Shown: positions 46,400 through 57,566 of the stretch, piece after piece
Layout: each line of letters starts with the position of its first letter
Position numbering within the stretch: the stretch's first letter is position 1
Origin: Mixophyes australis
Lineage: Eukaryota; Chordata; Amphibia; Anura; Limnodynastidae
DNA length: 64,000 nt
Assembly: GCA_036250195.1 (NCBI GenBank)
Contig: JAVHZZ010000004.1
Span: 142,179,729-142,243,728, forward strand
Direction: 5' to 3'
Notes under the pieces: generated by a model
What the model was told of the DNA's origin: nothing
The model's input: only the letters and a program-made list of their open reading frames with translations
The model's database searches: none
Position numbers and translations under genes: made by a program

Positions 46400-46800
46400 A
46401 GGAGAGGGTATTGCTATAATGTGGGGGTGATGCCGGTTGCTGTAATGTGGGGAGTGATGCCGGTTGATGTAATGTGGGGGGTGATGCCAGTTGCTGTAAT
46501 GTGGGGGTAATGCTGGACGCTGTAATGTGGGGATGATGCTGGTTGCTGTAATGTGGGGGTGATGCTGGTTGCTGTAATGTGGGGGTGATGCTGGTTGCTG
46601 TAATGTGGGGGTAATGCTGGACGCTGTAATGTGGGGGTGATGCTGGTTGCTGTAATGTGGGGGGTGATGCTGGATTCTGTAATGTGGGGGTGATGCTGGT
46701 TGCTGTAATGTGGGGGGTGATGCTGGATGCTGTAATGTGGGGGGTGATGCCGGTTGCTGTAATGTGTGGGGTGATGCCGGTTGCTGTAATGTGGGGATGA
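46400..46800 (+). repeat. 26-27-bp minisatellite in hAT
   Basis: About 15 units of GGTTGCTGTAATGTGGGGGT followed by GATGCT. The core GCTGTAATGTG is close to the complement of the 29-bp satellite unit at 19790-25945 (GCTGTTGTAATGTGAGAAG), in the same direction relative to the element's donor. Confidence 0.93.
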
Positions 46801-47711
46801 TTGATGTAGTATGAGTGTGTGTGGGGGGTTATTTATTGCTGTAATTTGGGTACTAATAATGTATTGTCATGGTATTTATTGATGTAATTGGGGTGCTAAT
46901 AATGTAATGTTGAGGGTCATTAGGAGAAATAAACCCCCCCCCCCCCCCCACACACACACTCATACTACATCATGTTGTACTGCGCCAGCATCAGTGTGCA
47001 ACAATATAGTGCATGGAGCCCACAACACGTGGGCCTGTGTGCTTTAAATGCCAGGGCTGATTTTTAGTCCCAGTCCGGCCCTGCTACCATATATACTAGA
47101 TTATAACCTAAGACTCTAGTTCTTCAGCTGAATTTTTTTAAATCCCAGTATTAAGGACATACATGCAACAGAGATCTTTTTCCTTCCTGATCCACAAGAT
47201 ACAGAATACAGGAAATACATACTGTAGTTCACAGTTATATATCAACATACACAATGCCAGTACCTGTGCCCAAGTAGTGGTTTCATAAGCATTCACTATA
47301 TTACAGATGCCCTGACAGTGACACACTCAGCAGATACTGTTCTGCCCAGCCTCGGACTGGCCTGCCGGACAGCCGGGCTAACCACCGGTAGGCCCCGCCG
47401 CGATTAAGCTCCGCCCCTCTGTTGTTAGGGCGAAGCTTACAGAACAGGAGACAAGTGACTCCAGAACAACACTGCGATGGCGATGTCCGGCGTGGAGACT
47501 ACACACTACCGCACAGGTGCCCCGGCAAAAAGGCCAAGGCAAAGGGAAAGTCGTTTGTTCCCGGAGACACAAGGAGACAAATTAACCTGACCCAGGTCAC
47601 AAGCTGGTGACACTGAAAGAAGCGGACACAAATCTCCAGCAACCCTCTCAACTCATTGTTATATGGGCAGCACAAGTAACAGTATTATTCCTCTTAAAAC
47701 TGAAAAACACA

Positions 47712-48024
47712 AGCCCTCAAACTTATAGCTTCTAGTAGATCTATGTAGTCCTATAGGGCGGGTGGGAGATTGGTATGGGTAAGAGCTCTGTCCTAAGAGA
47801 GGGAATACTGTTGGGCTACTAGGTCTGTTACTGTGCCAGTAATAATTGATTGCAATGTTTTGATGTGTGACTTTTGGCTATAACATGTACCTTTTGATAT
47901 ATGGTTGTGTTCCTCACCCACTATGTACCCCCCCCTACCCCATTTTGTTTTATTGTCCTTCCCTTCCTCCCATTTTTATACCCCTTAAAAAATTCTTCAA
48001 AACTAATAAAAACTTTCTAAGATA
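47712..48024 (+). mobile_element. 5'-truncated LINE (L1-like) 3' end with 16-bp TSD
   Basis: The 16-bp sequence AAAACTGAAAAACACA is present on both sides (47696-47711 and 48025-48040). The insert ends in an A/T-rich tail (AATAAAAACTTTCTAAGAT) and has no open frame, as expected for an extreme 5' truncation. The long TSD and tail show target-primed insertion; L1-type is suggested by the TSD length only. Confidence 0.8.
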
Positions 48025-48560
48025 AAAACTGAAAAACACAGTTTTTATGGTGGAATTAAATACATTAAACATATAGGCAAGGACTTAGTTTACGGTGTTG
48101 CTGCCATCCATGCGGTCCTCTCTCCTGCCAGCAGTGTGTGGGCGATTCACACGCTGTCTGCATGAAAAAGTCCACTGCAATCCAGCGATGCTCTCTTAGC
48201 TGTCCATTAATATCATGTTGCTGACAGGAGCAAGGACAGCCCCCCCTTGATGGAATAGGGGGGCCCCGAATGGGGAGATTTGCTGGAACACAGGTTTTTT
48301 ATTTATGTTTAACTTATTTAAGTTCCACCCAAAACAGTTTTCAGCGTTGGTGTTAATTAGCCTTTAACAGATGAGCTACCCAATCTCTACGATCATAAGG
48401 AGGCACAGGGGCACAGTAGTGTGTGTGATGGCACAGCGGGCTTGTGGCAATGTAGTGTGTGTGTGGTAGGTGGTGGCAAAGTATTAAATGTGGGTCCTAT
48501 TGATTTAACGCCGGGGCTTGTTGGAATTTTCTCAATGTACCCATTATTTTTTCCAAATAG

Positions 48561-48639
48561 GGCCCCCAAAATTCCAGGAAACAGGCAAGCCACAACTAAA
48601 GAAACCAGCAGCCACAAGTGGTAAAAGTGACAACAACAG
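48561..48639 (+). other. hAT exon-like block (79 bp), second copy
   Basis: The acceptor TTATTTTTTCCAAATAG precedes it. Its third frame is open (PPKFQETGKPQLKKPAATSG then KSDNNR) and aligns residue by residue with the block at 2792-2870. The donor has decayed (CAACAG|ATAGGG instead of GTAGGA). Same length and same frame in two copies suggest that it was once protein-coding. Confidence 0.6.
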
Positions 48640-48673
48640 ATAGGGCAGTCTGTCAAATGTTCTGAGTCTAGTA

Positions 48674-48820
48674 CAGGCTTGGCTAACCTGTGGCACTCCA
48701 GGTGTTGTGAAACTACAAGTCCCAGCATACCCTTCCAGCAATAAGCTGCTATAAATTGGCAAAGCGTGCTGGAGCTTGTAGTTTCACAACACCTGGAGTG
48801 CCACAGGTTAGCCAAGCCTG
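48674..48820. mobile_element. 147-bp hAT MITE nested in the 47347 hAT
   Basis: Inverted ends CAGGCTTGGCTAACCTGTGG (continuing through CACTCCAGGTGTTGTGAAAC) with octamers GTCTAGTA and GTCTAGTG (seven of eight). The homologous region of the first hAT (about 2905-2920) has TTCTAGTAGGCACAAT without the insert, which is an empty site confirming the boundaries. Confidence 0.93.
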
Positions 48821-49076
48821 GTCTAGTGGGACAATCCAGATTTTTGATGACTGTTCTGCCCAATCTAAAGGGCAGGTCAGACTGTGTACTCTTTATACAC
48901 ACACTGCATTCTTTATATACTACACTATGGTGCGAGCTGTCCTTCATGGACTGACCACTCCCCCTCTAGTGTCTGGTCCCGCCTCTATGATGGCTGGCCA
49001 CACCCCCTCTGGTGGGCCCCTAGCGTTGCAGTCTCCCGGTGGGCCCTTCATGTCCCAGTCCGACACTGGTTCTGCC

Positions 49077-49557
49077 CATCTTCCATGAACAGCTCTCATT
49101 CATACTGATCTCTGCATAGAGCGCTCTGCAGTAATATATCTACTGTCCAAGAATAGGTACAAGTCTGTTACTGTCATGTCACTGAGTGTCCAATGAAAGC
49201 TCACCTGACAGCACCACTATTCCCAAGCCCACAAGTCCAGGGTTCAAATCGTATGCAGTCTGTCTGCAATTTTATTCTCGTATTATGCAGCGCCCGTCAT
49301 ATAGGTGAGTGACACAGTGGCACATGATGCTACCTGTATATATATTTACACATATATACCTATTTAGCACCTTAATCACTATTTTCCTATTAATAACTGA
49401 CATTTAAATGTGATCTATAAAATTAATATTTAGTGGGGTACTTTCTACAGGAACATGTGCAGTAGCCAGGTAATTGAGTGAATGCCTCCAGTTCTTTCCT
49501 ATACCACCCCAAAGTTGGATCATATAACAATTTGGCAGAGAAACACTGCACTGTACC
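49077..49557. other. No gene recognised
   Basis: Anonymous sequence between two hAT elements. Confidence 0.4.
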
Positions 49558-49948
49558 CAGGGCCGGTGCTAGGGTCCATGGCGCCCTAGGCATTTTGAAA
49601 AAATCGGCGCCCCCCCCCCCCTGCAAAAATCGGCGCCCTCCTCCCCCCTCACCTCGTCTTTCCTTACCTTGTCACACCACCGCCGCCTCTCTGCTCCGTC
49701 TCCTCCCCTCCACTCACTGACACTAGTGAGTGGAGGGGAGGAGACGGTGCAGAGAGGCGGCGGTGGTGAGCAATAGCCTCTCCCCCCCCCCCCCCCCCCC
49801 CCGGTGCATCTGAATGCTGTGCGGCGGCCGTGACGGTCGCCGCACAGTTTTAAAGTAATTTACATTCTTGTGGCGCCCTCCAGGCGCCCTCCAGAGCCCG
49901 GCGCCCTAGGCAAGTGCCTAACCTTGCCTAATGGGAGCGCCGGGCCTG
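49558..49948 (-). mobile_element. 391-bp GC-rich hAT MITE
   Basis: Ends CAGGGCCGGTGCTAGGG and the complement of CAGGCCCGGCGCTCCC; flanks ACTGTACC and ACTGTACT (seven of eight). Read on the minus strand: terminal repeat, GGGCGCC-rich block, a palindrome with GAGTGGAGGGGAGGAGAC arms (49684-49762), donor CAAG|GTAAGG (GT at 49667-49666), poly-G, terminal repeat. It is a compact version of the larger elements at 55001 and 58798. Confidence 0.9.
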
Positions 49949-49956
49949 ACTGTACT

Positions 49957-50559
49957 ATGAAATTACCTCAATTAACAATGGATGATATAATGCTGTGATA
50001 ATAATTTTTTAACCTGTGACATGTAATACTTTTATTCCAATATTCTACATCACAAAAAGATTGAAGGTGCACAATACTGTCTATGACATGACTCCTCATT
50101 TCAATAAAGCTACAAGATTTTCATAGTTACACATATATATTTTACCTTTCAAGTATAAATTATACAGTCTGTGGTACTCTAACAGAGGCCCTAGTCCGCA
50201 CATGGTTTTACCTAGCTACCCTATACAGTATATTGGTTATTTAAAAATCATCTCAGATGTTCCATGTGGTGAAATGAGGTATTAATATCACCCTAACCAG
50301 CCTGTCCCTCATTTCTCACAAATGGTGGATTATAGCATGTACTTTTTGTAGCCCTTGCTTTTGTTCCCCAGCCCAATAGAATACAAATGCAGTGTCTAAT
50401 TACATGTGGATAAGGGGACAGTTTAGCTCACTGTAAATATGTATATTGTGTATTGTATATTGATGATGCGGCAGTGAGGTTGTTATTCACTGTCCTTAAA
50501 GTGAAGCCAGGGGGTTATGGGTAGGGATCAGGTTGTAAGATACAGGTGAAGGGAAGGCT
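49957..50559. other. No gene recognised
   Basis: Unique-looking AT-rich sequence without recognised elements. Confidence 0.4.
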
Positions 50560-51150
50560 AAGTAGTGTCCATTGTTCTCACAAGACTAGACCAGACATGC
50601 CATCTAGAAGGGGAGTTTCTGGGTAAGTATAGCTCATCTCCACTCCCCTCTCCAACTCCCCTAGTACAGCACTCACCAATGTTTAACAAGGAGAGGCCCA
50701 GGGGTTTGCCCAGGGAGGGGAAATCACTGTGGAAATCTGACCCTAGATATAAGGAGCCACCTCAGGGATTTGATTCATGTGCGGTGCAGTGTAGCTGGTT
50801 TTGAGTTTTCCTTCTCTACCAATGGACTACAGCTGCAGCTAAAAGAAGAACTACATGGGACTTTAAGTCAGGACATCCAGGTGACTGTGGCTCCTTAAGC
50901 TAGTGGGGTAAGGGACAGATGATGTGGTAAACCTGTCTTGCATTTATTTACTGTGTATAAAATATTCTAGTGTGCTTTTTATCACAATAAACGTACTGTT
51001 GTACTTTTCTAACTGCATTTGCTTGAGTGACTAATAAGAACCTTAGAAGGTACTGGGTAGGCTTCCCTGGCTCAGGAAGGAACCCATGGGTGGCCAGTCA
51101 ATGCGAAGTGGGTAGAATTGGGCCAGAAAACCCAGTATCTTCACAGTCCA
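50560..51150 (+). mobile_element. Possible LTR-like sequence
   Basis: A GATATAAGG TATA-like box (50746-50754) is followed about 240 bp later by AATAAA (50986-50991) and a T-rich downstream region, the order expected within an LTR on the plus strand. Neither TG...CA ends nor a TSD could be fixed, and no internal retroviral coding is nearby. It could equally be an unrelated transcribed repeat. Confidence 0.3.
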
Positions 51151-53000
51151 GTAAGCCATATAGGCTGAACTTGGTCATGTATAGTATGATCTTATATTTT
51201 TATTATATGCAAAGATAATTAATCTGAGATCCATCTCTTTCTAACCTTTTAGACAATAGCCTTGTTGAGGACATGTGATTTTTACACCACAAAATCCAGT
51301 TCTGATGCAGATAACACAATTTAAGCTCAAGAGTCCACTACTTCCATTACTGCTAGTCCTAAGTCATGCAGCCAATTCCATGAAACTGAACACTAAAAGA
51401 AACATATAATTACTATAACACATTAAGCAAATCCACTTAAAGAACTCTCTGAAGCAAATACCTTGTATGATGGTGGCTAGAGAGATATTCATAAAGAGCC
51501 ATTGCAGGGCTATCATTGGTACAAAGTGACAGGGGAGCAGAGAGAGGGAGCGAGTAGAAACTACAGTGGCTTCACCCTGTCTGAGGGGCCGATGCTGGAA
51601 GTCGTCTGATGTATTTTATTGATTTGGCAACCGAGAAATGGGTCTTCTTAATTGGCCTGCTAAATTGTGAAGCCCCGCCCTCTGAAGTGTGTGACCTGTC
51701 TCTACTGTCTCTGACTGATAGAATGAGTTGTGACGAGTAACACCAAACAATTGCCAAGAATAAATAGGGCGCTGCCATGTTATCCTTCCCAGGTGAGAGA
51801 CATTTATCGGCAGTGGGGATAGCTTGTAGGTGTGAGAAGACTCTATAAGCACAATAATAATAATACAGTAGAAATGAGTCATAAGTTGTTCAGAATTTAT
51901 CCGGGGCTCTGATAAGTGGTGGTTTAGATCTGACACATCCTCTCCATTCCAAGTCTAACAAGCTGTGACTTATTTAGAAATGGTGTTTTCTCTCCTACTT
52001 TATTTTTACACCCCCTCCCCATCTATTCAGATGAGAGGGTAGAGGGCGGCCAGGTGCTTCTCATGAGCGAGGCATGCTTCCAAAGAGGGACAGCCATGCC
52101 CCAAGTGTGACCATGCGCCCTTCGGGGGGGGGGTACAGCTATTTTGCAACATCCTACAAACTTTGTTTTAGCAATCTATGGAGGGGGCCCCAAGTTCCTC
52201 TTGGTGCTCTGCAAAGAGACAGTTTGATTCACTCATGGATATATGCAGCAATATTGGGGACAACAGAGACACTAGAAAAGACAATGTTTCAGGGCTAATT
52301 CTCATTTCTGAAGCCTTGCAGAAATGGTTCAAGGATGATTTACAAGTATAGAACAGATGGGTAGTCCTATCTGATTGCTATAAAAAAACAACATATTTTA
52401 TTAGCTGGATGATACATACAAGTTTCATCTTGAATAAGCCCTTTCCGACCATGCTGATGGATCAAAACTAACTTCTAAAATCTGTGTACATTGTCATTTT
52501 ACATCACTCTTTTCTCAATGCTTTATTACCAGCTAAATCCAACAGGTGGTAGTCATCTTACCGATTACTACAATTCCGACAACAAGGATGTAGAAAGCTA
52601 AATACAGTTGGGCCATATACTGACATGTAGTAAATGTAGACTTACAGAAAAATTGCATGCTGGCAGTCAGATTGTCCGCACTCAATTTTCCGATAGGGAG
52701 TTTTCTGCTCTTAAGGGGGCGATGTGAGGACCCGGCACCAGGTTAAGGTACCACTGTACCCTATCAGCGTGTGTTGCAACATTTTTAAAGCAGAATTGAA
52801 ATGTTGTAATTACTTATCCTACCCTCTCCTCAAAGCACATTGGCATGGGCCATCTTTACTTTACATTGCCATTATAGAGGGTCCTATCTAACATTTAAAT
52901 GAGGGGCACTTCTTAAAATCTGCATACTGCGATTATTGGCATTAGTAAAAAAAAATGCCTGGGAGATAGGGCAGATTAGTAAATTAAAAATATTTGCATA
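51151..53000. other. No gene recognised (about 1.85 kb)
   Basis: Anonymous sequence. Nothing resembling the missing PSTPIP1 start exon, no inverted ends and no array apart from a short poly-G near 52125. Confidence 0.4.
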
Positions 53001-53740
53001 GTGTTAGGATTCCTAGCAGTAATACCATGGAGAGATTGTAGAATGACTTAAGTGGGTTTATTAAGGCAGAAAATACACAGAAAACTAATTGGTGCAAATT
53101 GTATGTTTCCAACATCAGAGATGACAGGTGATAAGGAAGACAATAAAAAAGTACAGTATGATTAATGGCAAAGGTTGGTCCTTGGAAACAGGTTCCAGGA
53201 TGCAAAAGGCTAACTGCAGCACAAGGTAGCAGGTTTACCAGAAAAGAGTCACAGATGTAGATAATGATAGTGTTCAGTCTATAGTAACAAAAGGTTTAAG
53301 GATATAAGGGCAAAATTGCAGCACAGGGTAACAGGTTAGATGCTGGTACAGTGATAGCAATATTTCCAGATTGAGCAATAGATCTGAGGAATCTGGTTAC
53401 CAGGTAGGTGAGGTGATCTGTGAGCACATGTAGCACGGAGATCCAGGTAAAATAGAAAATGTGGCAGTGCAAAGTTTCTGAATGGGTGCAATGCCAGTTG
53501 TGGCCTGTGTGAGGATGGCGCTGGAGAGTTACAGTGCAAGTGATGGAGCAGAAACCAAATTGAGCTGTAAATCTGGAAGTGAAACACAGCGAACACAGGT
53601 GAGTCCAATGGAGCAGACATTGGGCACCACGAACCAGAGGCTGGGAAGGTGGTATCACAGATGATAGGCAGAGTTTAAACACCAGGCGAAGGGTCGGTCC
53701 AGACAGCTATATACATATTGGGCCACCCGCATGTGTGGCC
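53001..53740 (-). mobile_element. Probable gypsy-type LTR, diverged
   Basis: Starts TGTTAGGATTCCTAGCAG, like the TGTTAGGAACTCCCAAGC end of the solo LTR at 56546, and ends around TTTAAACACCAGG...CCAGACA. On the minus strand it has a TGTTTAAACTCTGCC TATA-like box and a long CT-rich region with repeated CACCTG/CTGTG words, the same overall organisation as that LTR. TSDs are not clear. Confidence 0.5.
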
Positions 53741-54158
53741 AAGCCAGACAAGATCTTTTATACGTATTGAGAAAGGGGGGAAGAAGAAGGGGAGGGGATG
53801 GGAATATGTGTATATAGGGCACTCTTTTTAGATTCAGTATATATGGTAAATATCTGTTAAAGGTAATATCTTTATTCTAATAAACAGATGATACATTAGC
53901 GAAATAATTAAAAACACTCAGTGAATGAACATGTTGACCAAATGTACTAGGTGAAACACTGTTAAGAAGTAGTAAAAAAGACTACTATGCTGTCTTACTG
54001 TGTTCTTTCAATAATGATGAATAATACGCTGTACCAATATCACTTAGATAATATAATGGTATTGGGTGTATTCCTGTCGGCGTATCTGGTATCTGGTATC
54101 AGGGCATCGTTTTAATGACTACCACCGAACCTAGTGAGATTAAGAGAGTGGTAGAGGA
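53741..54158. other. No gene recognised
   Basis: AT-rich anonymous stretch. Confidence 0.4.
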
Positions 54159-54376
54159 ATACTATAAACTTGCCTTATGAGGTGGGTTTTCAGAGAATGC
54201 CTTGCAAAAGTGAGGCGACAAAAACAACATTTTGTTGCAGTGGGCAAGGCTAAAATGACGTGATTTACAGAGAAGGGGGTAGGATGTGGGAGAGTTTCCT
54301 GCTCTCCCAGGAGTCCGGGTGATCTATCCAGAATTCGTGAGTCTCCCTGACATTCCGGAAGAGTTGACAAGTATGC
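54159..54376. mobile_element. Short DNA element of the CATACTTGCC family
   Basis: Related along its length to 7353-7652: both contain GGCAAGGCTAA-ATGACG, CCTGCTCTCCCAGGAG and an end CATTCCGG-AGAGT--ACAAGTATG. No coding capacity. Confidence 0.7.
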
Positions 54377-55000
54377 TTTTGATCACATTAATTGCAGTGT
54401 GCTTGGAAATGCGCTTCTTTGCCGCAGTATAACATGGAAGCACAAAACTGTGCCCATTAAAATAGAGTGACCCGAACACCACAAGCCCCAAGCTGGCGCA
54501 ATAATACAAGTTGTTTTGGCAGAGTGAAAATAGATATGCTCCCCATCACACAACAAGGTACACATATAAATATGCCCTCTCCACCACTTGCATAACAATC
54601 AGTGCAATAGGAAATCTCATTTCTACACAGCTCTGCAAACGTTGTGTACCAATGTGCCTAATCCATATATTACCGGGAGTTTCTTCACTCCTACCCTCAA
54701 CCTGTGCAAGTATCAGGTCCTATGCAAACATAATCTTTCTCAGTAAAGCCATATGCCTTGGGGAAGTCTAGGTGCACGTGTACGAATCAAAGTGCAGGCT
54801 GGCTCCAAAGCTTCTTTTGCATTCTGCAGCAAATGTTTTGCTTTTTGTAAATGATCACCACTGTGTTTTTCTGAGATGTATACATTTGCATATATATGAA
54901 ATGTTTGATATGAACATATAAGGAGTATAACTTGGACATTGTTGGAAAAATTGTGAATTGTTAGCCAACCCACACATTAAAATCCTGCATCAACTCCTGT
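54377..55000. other. No gene recognised
   Basis: Anonymous sequence between MITE and hAT. Confidence 0.4.
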
Positions 55001-55425
55001 CAGGCCCGGCGCTCCCATTAGGCAAGGTTAGGCAGTTGCCTAGGGTGCTGGGCTCTGGAGGGCGCCACAGAATTAAAATTACTTTAAAACTGTGCGGCGA
55101 CCGCTGAGCATATCTTCCACGGCCGCCGCACAGCTTCAGATAAATCCACGGGGAGGGGGAAGGGGCTATGGATCACCACCGCCACCCTCCCCTCCAACAG
55201 CTGATGGGGCGCTCCGTCTCCTCCCCTCCACTCACTGACTGTCGGGTGTGACATCGTCATCACGGCCCGACAGTGTCAGTGAGTGGAGGGGAGGAGACAG
55301 AGCAGAGAGGAGCTGCTTTATGGAGGCAAGTTAAGGTAAGGAAAGACGGATGAGGTGCAGATTTTGAAAGTGTGCCTGGGGGGGGGGGGGATGGGGGGGA
55401 GCGCGGATTGTGAAAGTGTGCCAGC
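55001..55425 (+). mobile_element. hAT fragment, right end missing
   Basis: Left end CAGGCCCGGCGCTCCC as in 49558-49948. It continues through ACTGTGCGGCGACCGC, a palindrome with CTCCCCTCCACTCACTGAC arms (55213-55294), the donor TTAAG|GTAAGG at 55336 and poly-G. It stops abruptly where a truncated Tc1 element begins, so the right terminal repeat and TSD are lost. Confidence 0.85.
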
Positions 55426-56545
55426 CAATCATGTGGCAACAACTCACTCCATAAAAGCATGCAGACATCATTATCAACATTCATCAGCAACATTTATTTA
55501 TATACTGCCAGCAAATTCCAGAGAACTTTACAAGACATGGTCAAAAGGTTCAGTTGTAGTTCAGCCGAACGCCAAAATGGTGAAGAAATGTGATGTAAGT
55601 GACTTTGACTGTTGAGTAATTGTTAGTGCCAGACGGGGTGGTTTGAGTATCTCAAAAACTGACGATCACTAGTGATTTTCATACAGAGAATGGTGCGCAA
55701 AACTAAAAACAGTGAACAGCAGTTCTGTGGGCAAACATGCCTTGTTAACAAGAAGAAAATGGCCAGACTGGTTCAAGCTGACAGAAAGTAACTCAAATAA
55801 CCATCAGTTACAACAGTGATATGCAGAAGAGCATCTCTGAATGCACAGGACTTCAAACATCAAAGTGTATGGGTTACAGCAGAGAAAGACCCTACTGGTT
55901 TCCACTGCTGTCAGCTAAGAACAGGAAATTGAGGCTACAGTGGGCACAGGCTGACCAAACCTGGACAGAGTTGAAGATTGGAGAAATATCTGACTGGTTT
56001 GACGAATCTCGATTTCTGTCTTGCCTTATGTAAACAGTGCAGGCTGTGGTGTAATGATGTGGGGAATGTTTTCTTGGCACACGTTTGGCCTCTTAATAGC
56101 AACTGAGCATTGTTTTAATATTACTCCAAGTTGAGTAATGCTGCTGACCATGTGGAAACCTTCTGGAAGAAGCCATCTTCTAATGGCTATTTCCAGCAGG
56201 ATAACTTGCCATGTCACAAGCACATGGTGCATAAAGCTGGTACCACGAACATGTAAATGAGTTCAAAGTGCTCAAATGGATACCACAGTCACCAGATCTC
56301 AGTACAATAGATCACCTTTGGATGTGGTGAAACAGGAGATTTGTAGCATGAATGAGCAGCGGCAAATCTGCAGCAACTGCGTGATGCTATCATGTCACCA
56401 TGGACGAGAGTCTGTAAGGAATGTTTCCAGCACCTTGTGAATCCATGCCAAAAGAAATCAGGCTCTTTTGGGACAACTGGGGGAGGGGGTCCTACCCTGT
56501 ACTGGAAAGGTGTACCTAATAAAGAGGCCGCTGAGTGTATATTAT
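55426..56545 (+). mobile_element. Truncated Tc1-like element
   Basis: The start of the transposase region (MVKKCDVSDFDC then stop, about 55579) and a later block with PYWFPLLSAKNRKLRLQWA and FDESRFL (about 55890-56010) are Tc1 features. The right end TACCTAATAAAGAGGCCGCT followed by GAGTGTATATTA is a known type of Tc1 terminal repeat. The left terminal repeat is missing at the junction with the hAT at 55001. Many stops and shifts; inactive. Confidence 0.85.
55469..55533 (+). mobile_element. 65-bp SINE-tail fragment in Tc1 element
   Basis: The insert ATTCATCAGCAACATTTATT... resembles the CATCATTTATTTATATAGC end of the SINE at 16044 and is flanked by AGACAT on both sides (55463-55468 and 55533-55538). 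It splits the Tc1 sequence between GCATGCAGACAT and GACATGGTC. Confidence 0.55.
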
Positions 56546-57333
56546 TGTTAGGAACTCCCAAGCCAGTACAGTGAAACTCGGGGACTACTCTGAAGGCCCG
56601 GTATTCGCTGGAGCCCCTAGTGGTGGGCACAGACTTGGCTGCAGGCCGACCGAGGGTCGAGTAACGTATACTGACTTAAAGGAGAACCCAGGAGTGGAGT
56701 GATTGGCAGGCCGAAGTGAGGAGGAGATCCAAGGTCAAAAGGACACTAGCTCAGGTACGAAATCCAGGGACAGGCGAAAGGTCAGGTGCACAAGCGAAAG
56801 GAGCAAAATCCGGAGTTCAGGCAAATGGTCAGGGTCAGAAGCGAGGGTTCAAAGGTCCAGGAACAAGCAGAGGTCAAACACGGGTAGTCAATCAACGGTA
56901 ATAATAACCAAACAGGGAGAACAAGCAGGTAGCAGAACTGAGGACAGAACGCTATAACCGGCAATGAGGCAGCAGACCTCATTGCCTTAAATACACAGTT
57001 GGCCCAATCAAAACTTACATGCACCCCTGCAGACTAATGAGAAACATAGCACCAGACCAATCAGGGCTAGTCCCTGATAGGTGCACACAGATGCAGGCTA
57101 ATGCCTGTAACTAGTCCCCTAATTAGCCCACAGGCTGTGTCATCTTTTGCGCATGCGCCCGGCTTCCAACAGCGTCGGGACGCAGCGCTATGTGACAGGC
57201 GTCCGGCCGTTACCTTGGCGACGGCCGGGTAGGAAGGGGAAGTGACGTCCCGGTCGTCATGGTGACGGCCGGGACACTGGGGCAGGCAGGAAGCGAGCCG
57301 CGGCGGCTGTGAGTACCGCCGCGGCTCGTGACA
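56546..57333 (-). mobile_element. Solo LTR, Ty3/gypsy type, with perfect 5-bp TSD
   Basis: On the minus strand it runs TGTCACGAGCCGCGGCGG ... CTTGGGAGTTCCTAACA, flanked by ATTAT on both sides (56541-56545 and 57334-57338). It has GC-rich promoter-like sequence with CRE-like TGACGTC, then TGTATTTAAGGCAATGAG as TATA-like box, then a CT-rich repetitive R/U5 part. It arose by recombination between the two LTRs of a full element. It inserted at the last bases of the Tc1 element at 55426. The fragment at 9276-9840 is a relative. Confidence 0.9.
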
Positions 57334-57566
57334 ATTATATGCAATATATGACATTTGCCCTTACAGAATATATAAAAAACATTGTACATTGAGACATAGC
57401 AATCAAAAGTTTTAATTGTAATGATCAGACAGCCTTGTGGTTACAGATGAGAGATTTGAATCCATAAATAAACTTTTGTATGTGTTAAAAAATGATCTGC
57501 AGGCGGCTGACATGCCCTTTAACACTTGTCTCTTATTTTAATGCAAATTTGTAAATATGTTAAGAG
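57334..57566. other. No gene recognised
   Basis: Short anonymous stretch between two solo LTRs. Confidence 0.4.

Larger units (their letters stand above)
43594..47083 (+). mobile_element. 3.5-kb hAT element built of G-rich arrays
   Basis: Ends CAGGGCCGGACTGGCC and the complement of CAGGGCCGGACTGGGAC are flanked by perfect CTACCATA octamers (43586-43593 and 47084-47091). Order: terminal repeat, GC-rich segment, donor ACTG|GTGAGT at 43760, poly-G stretches (43805-44010), 29/33-bp array (44010-44780), a second GC-rich segment and donor (45209), a 29-bp-type array (45540-45780), the relic of another hAT end (CCTCTTGTCAGCCCTG, up to 45868), and a 26-27-bp array (46400-46800). It is probably a fusion or nest of two related elements. 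No transposase. Confidence 0.9.
47347..49068 (+). mobile_element. 1.7-kb hAT element with nested insertions
   Basis: Ends CAGCCTCGGACTGGCC and the complement of CAGTGTCGGACTGGGAC with perfect flanking octamers GTTCTGCC (47339-47346 and 49069-49076). Inside lie a truncated LINE tail (47712-48024), a remnant G/T-rich repeat (48400-48480), the 79-bp exon-like block (48561-48639) and a nested hAT MITE (48674-48820). The region 48500-48950 is homologous to 2730-3030 of the first hAT, in the same order and direction. Confidence 0.93.

Noticed and set aside
47401..47610. Coding-like GC-rich region at the left of the 47347 hAT
   Set aside because: Frames on both strands are short and unrecognised, and no donor of the family type was seen; treated as element body.
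48393..48947. 184-codon minus-strand frame, and its relatives at 2757-2990 and 19160-19360
   Set aside because: They read the conserved hAT block antisense to its splice signals; the similarity between them reflects shared transposon DNA, not a protein.
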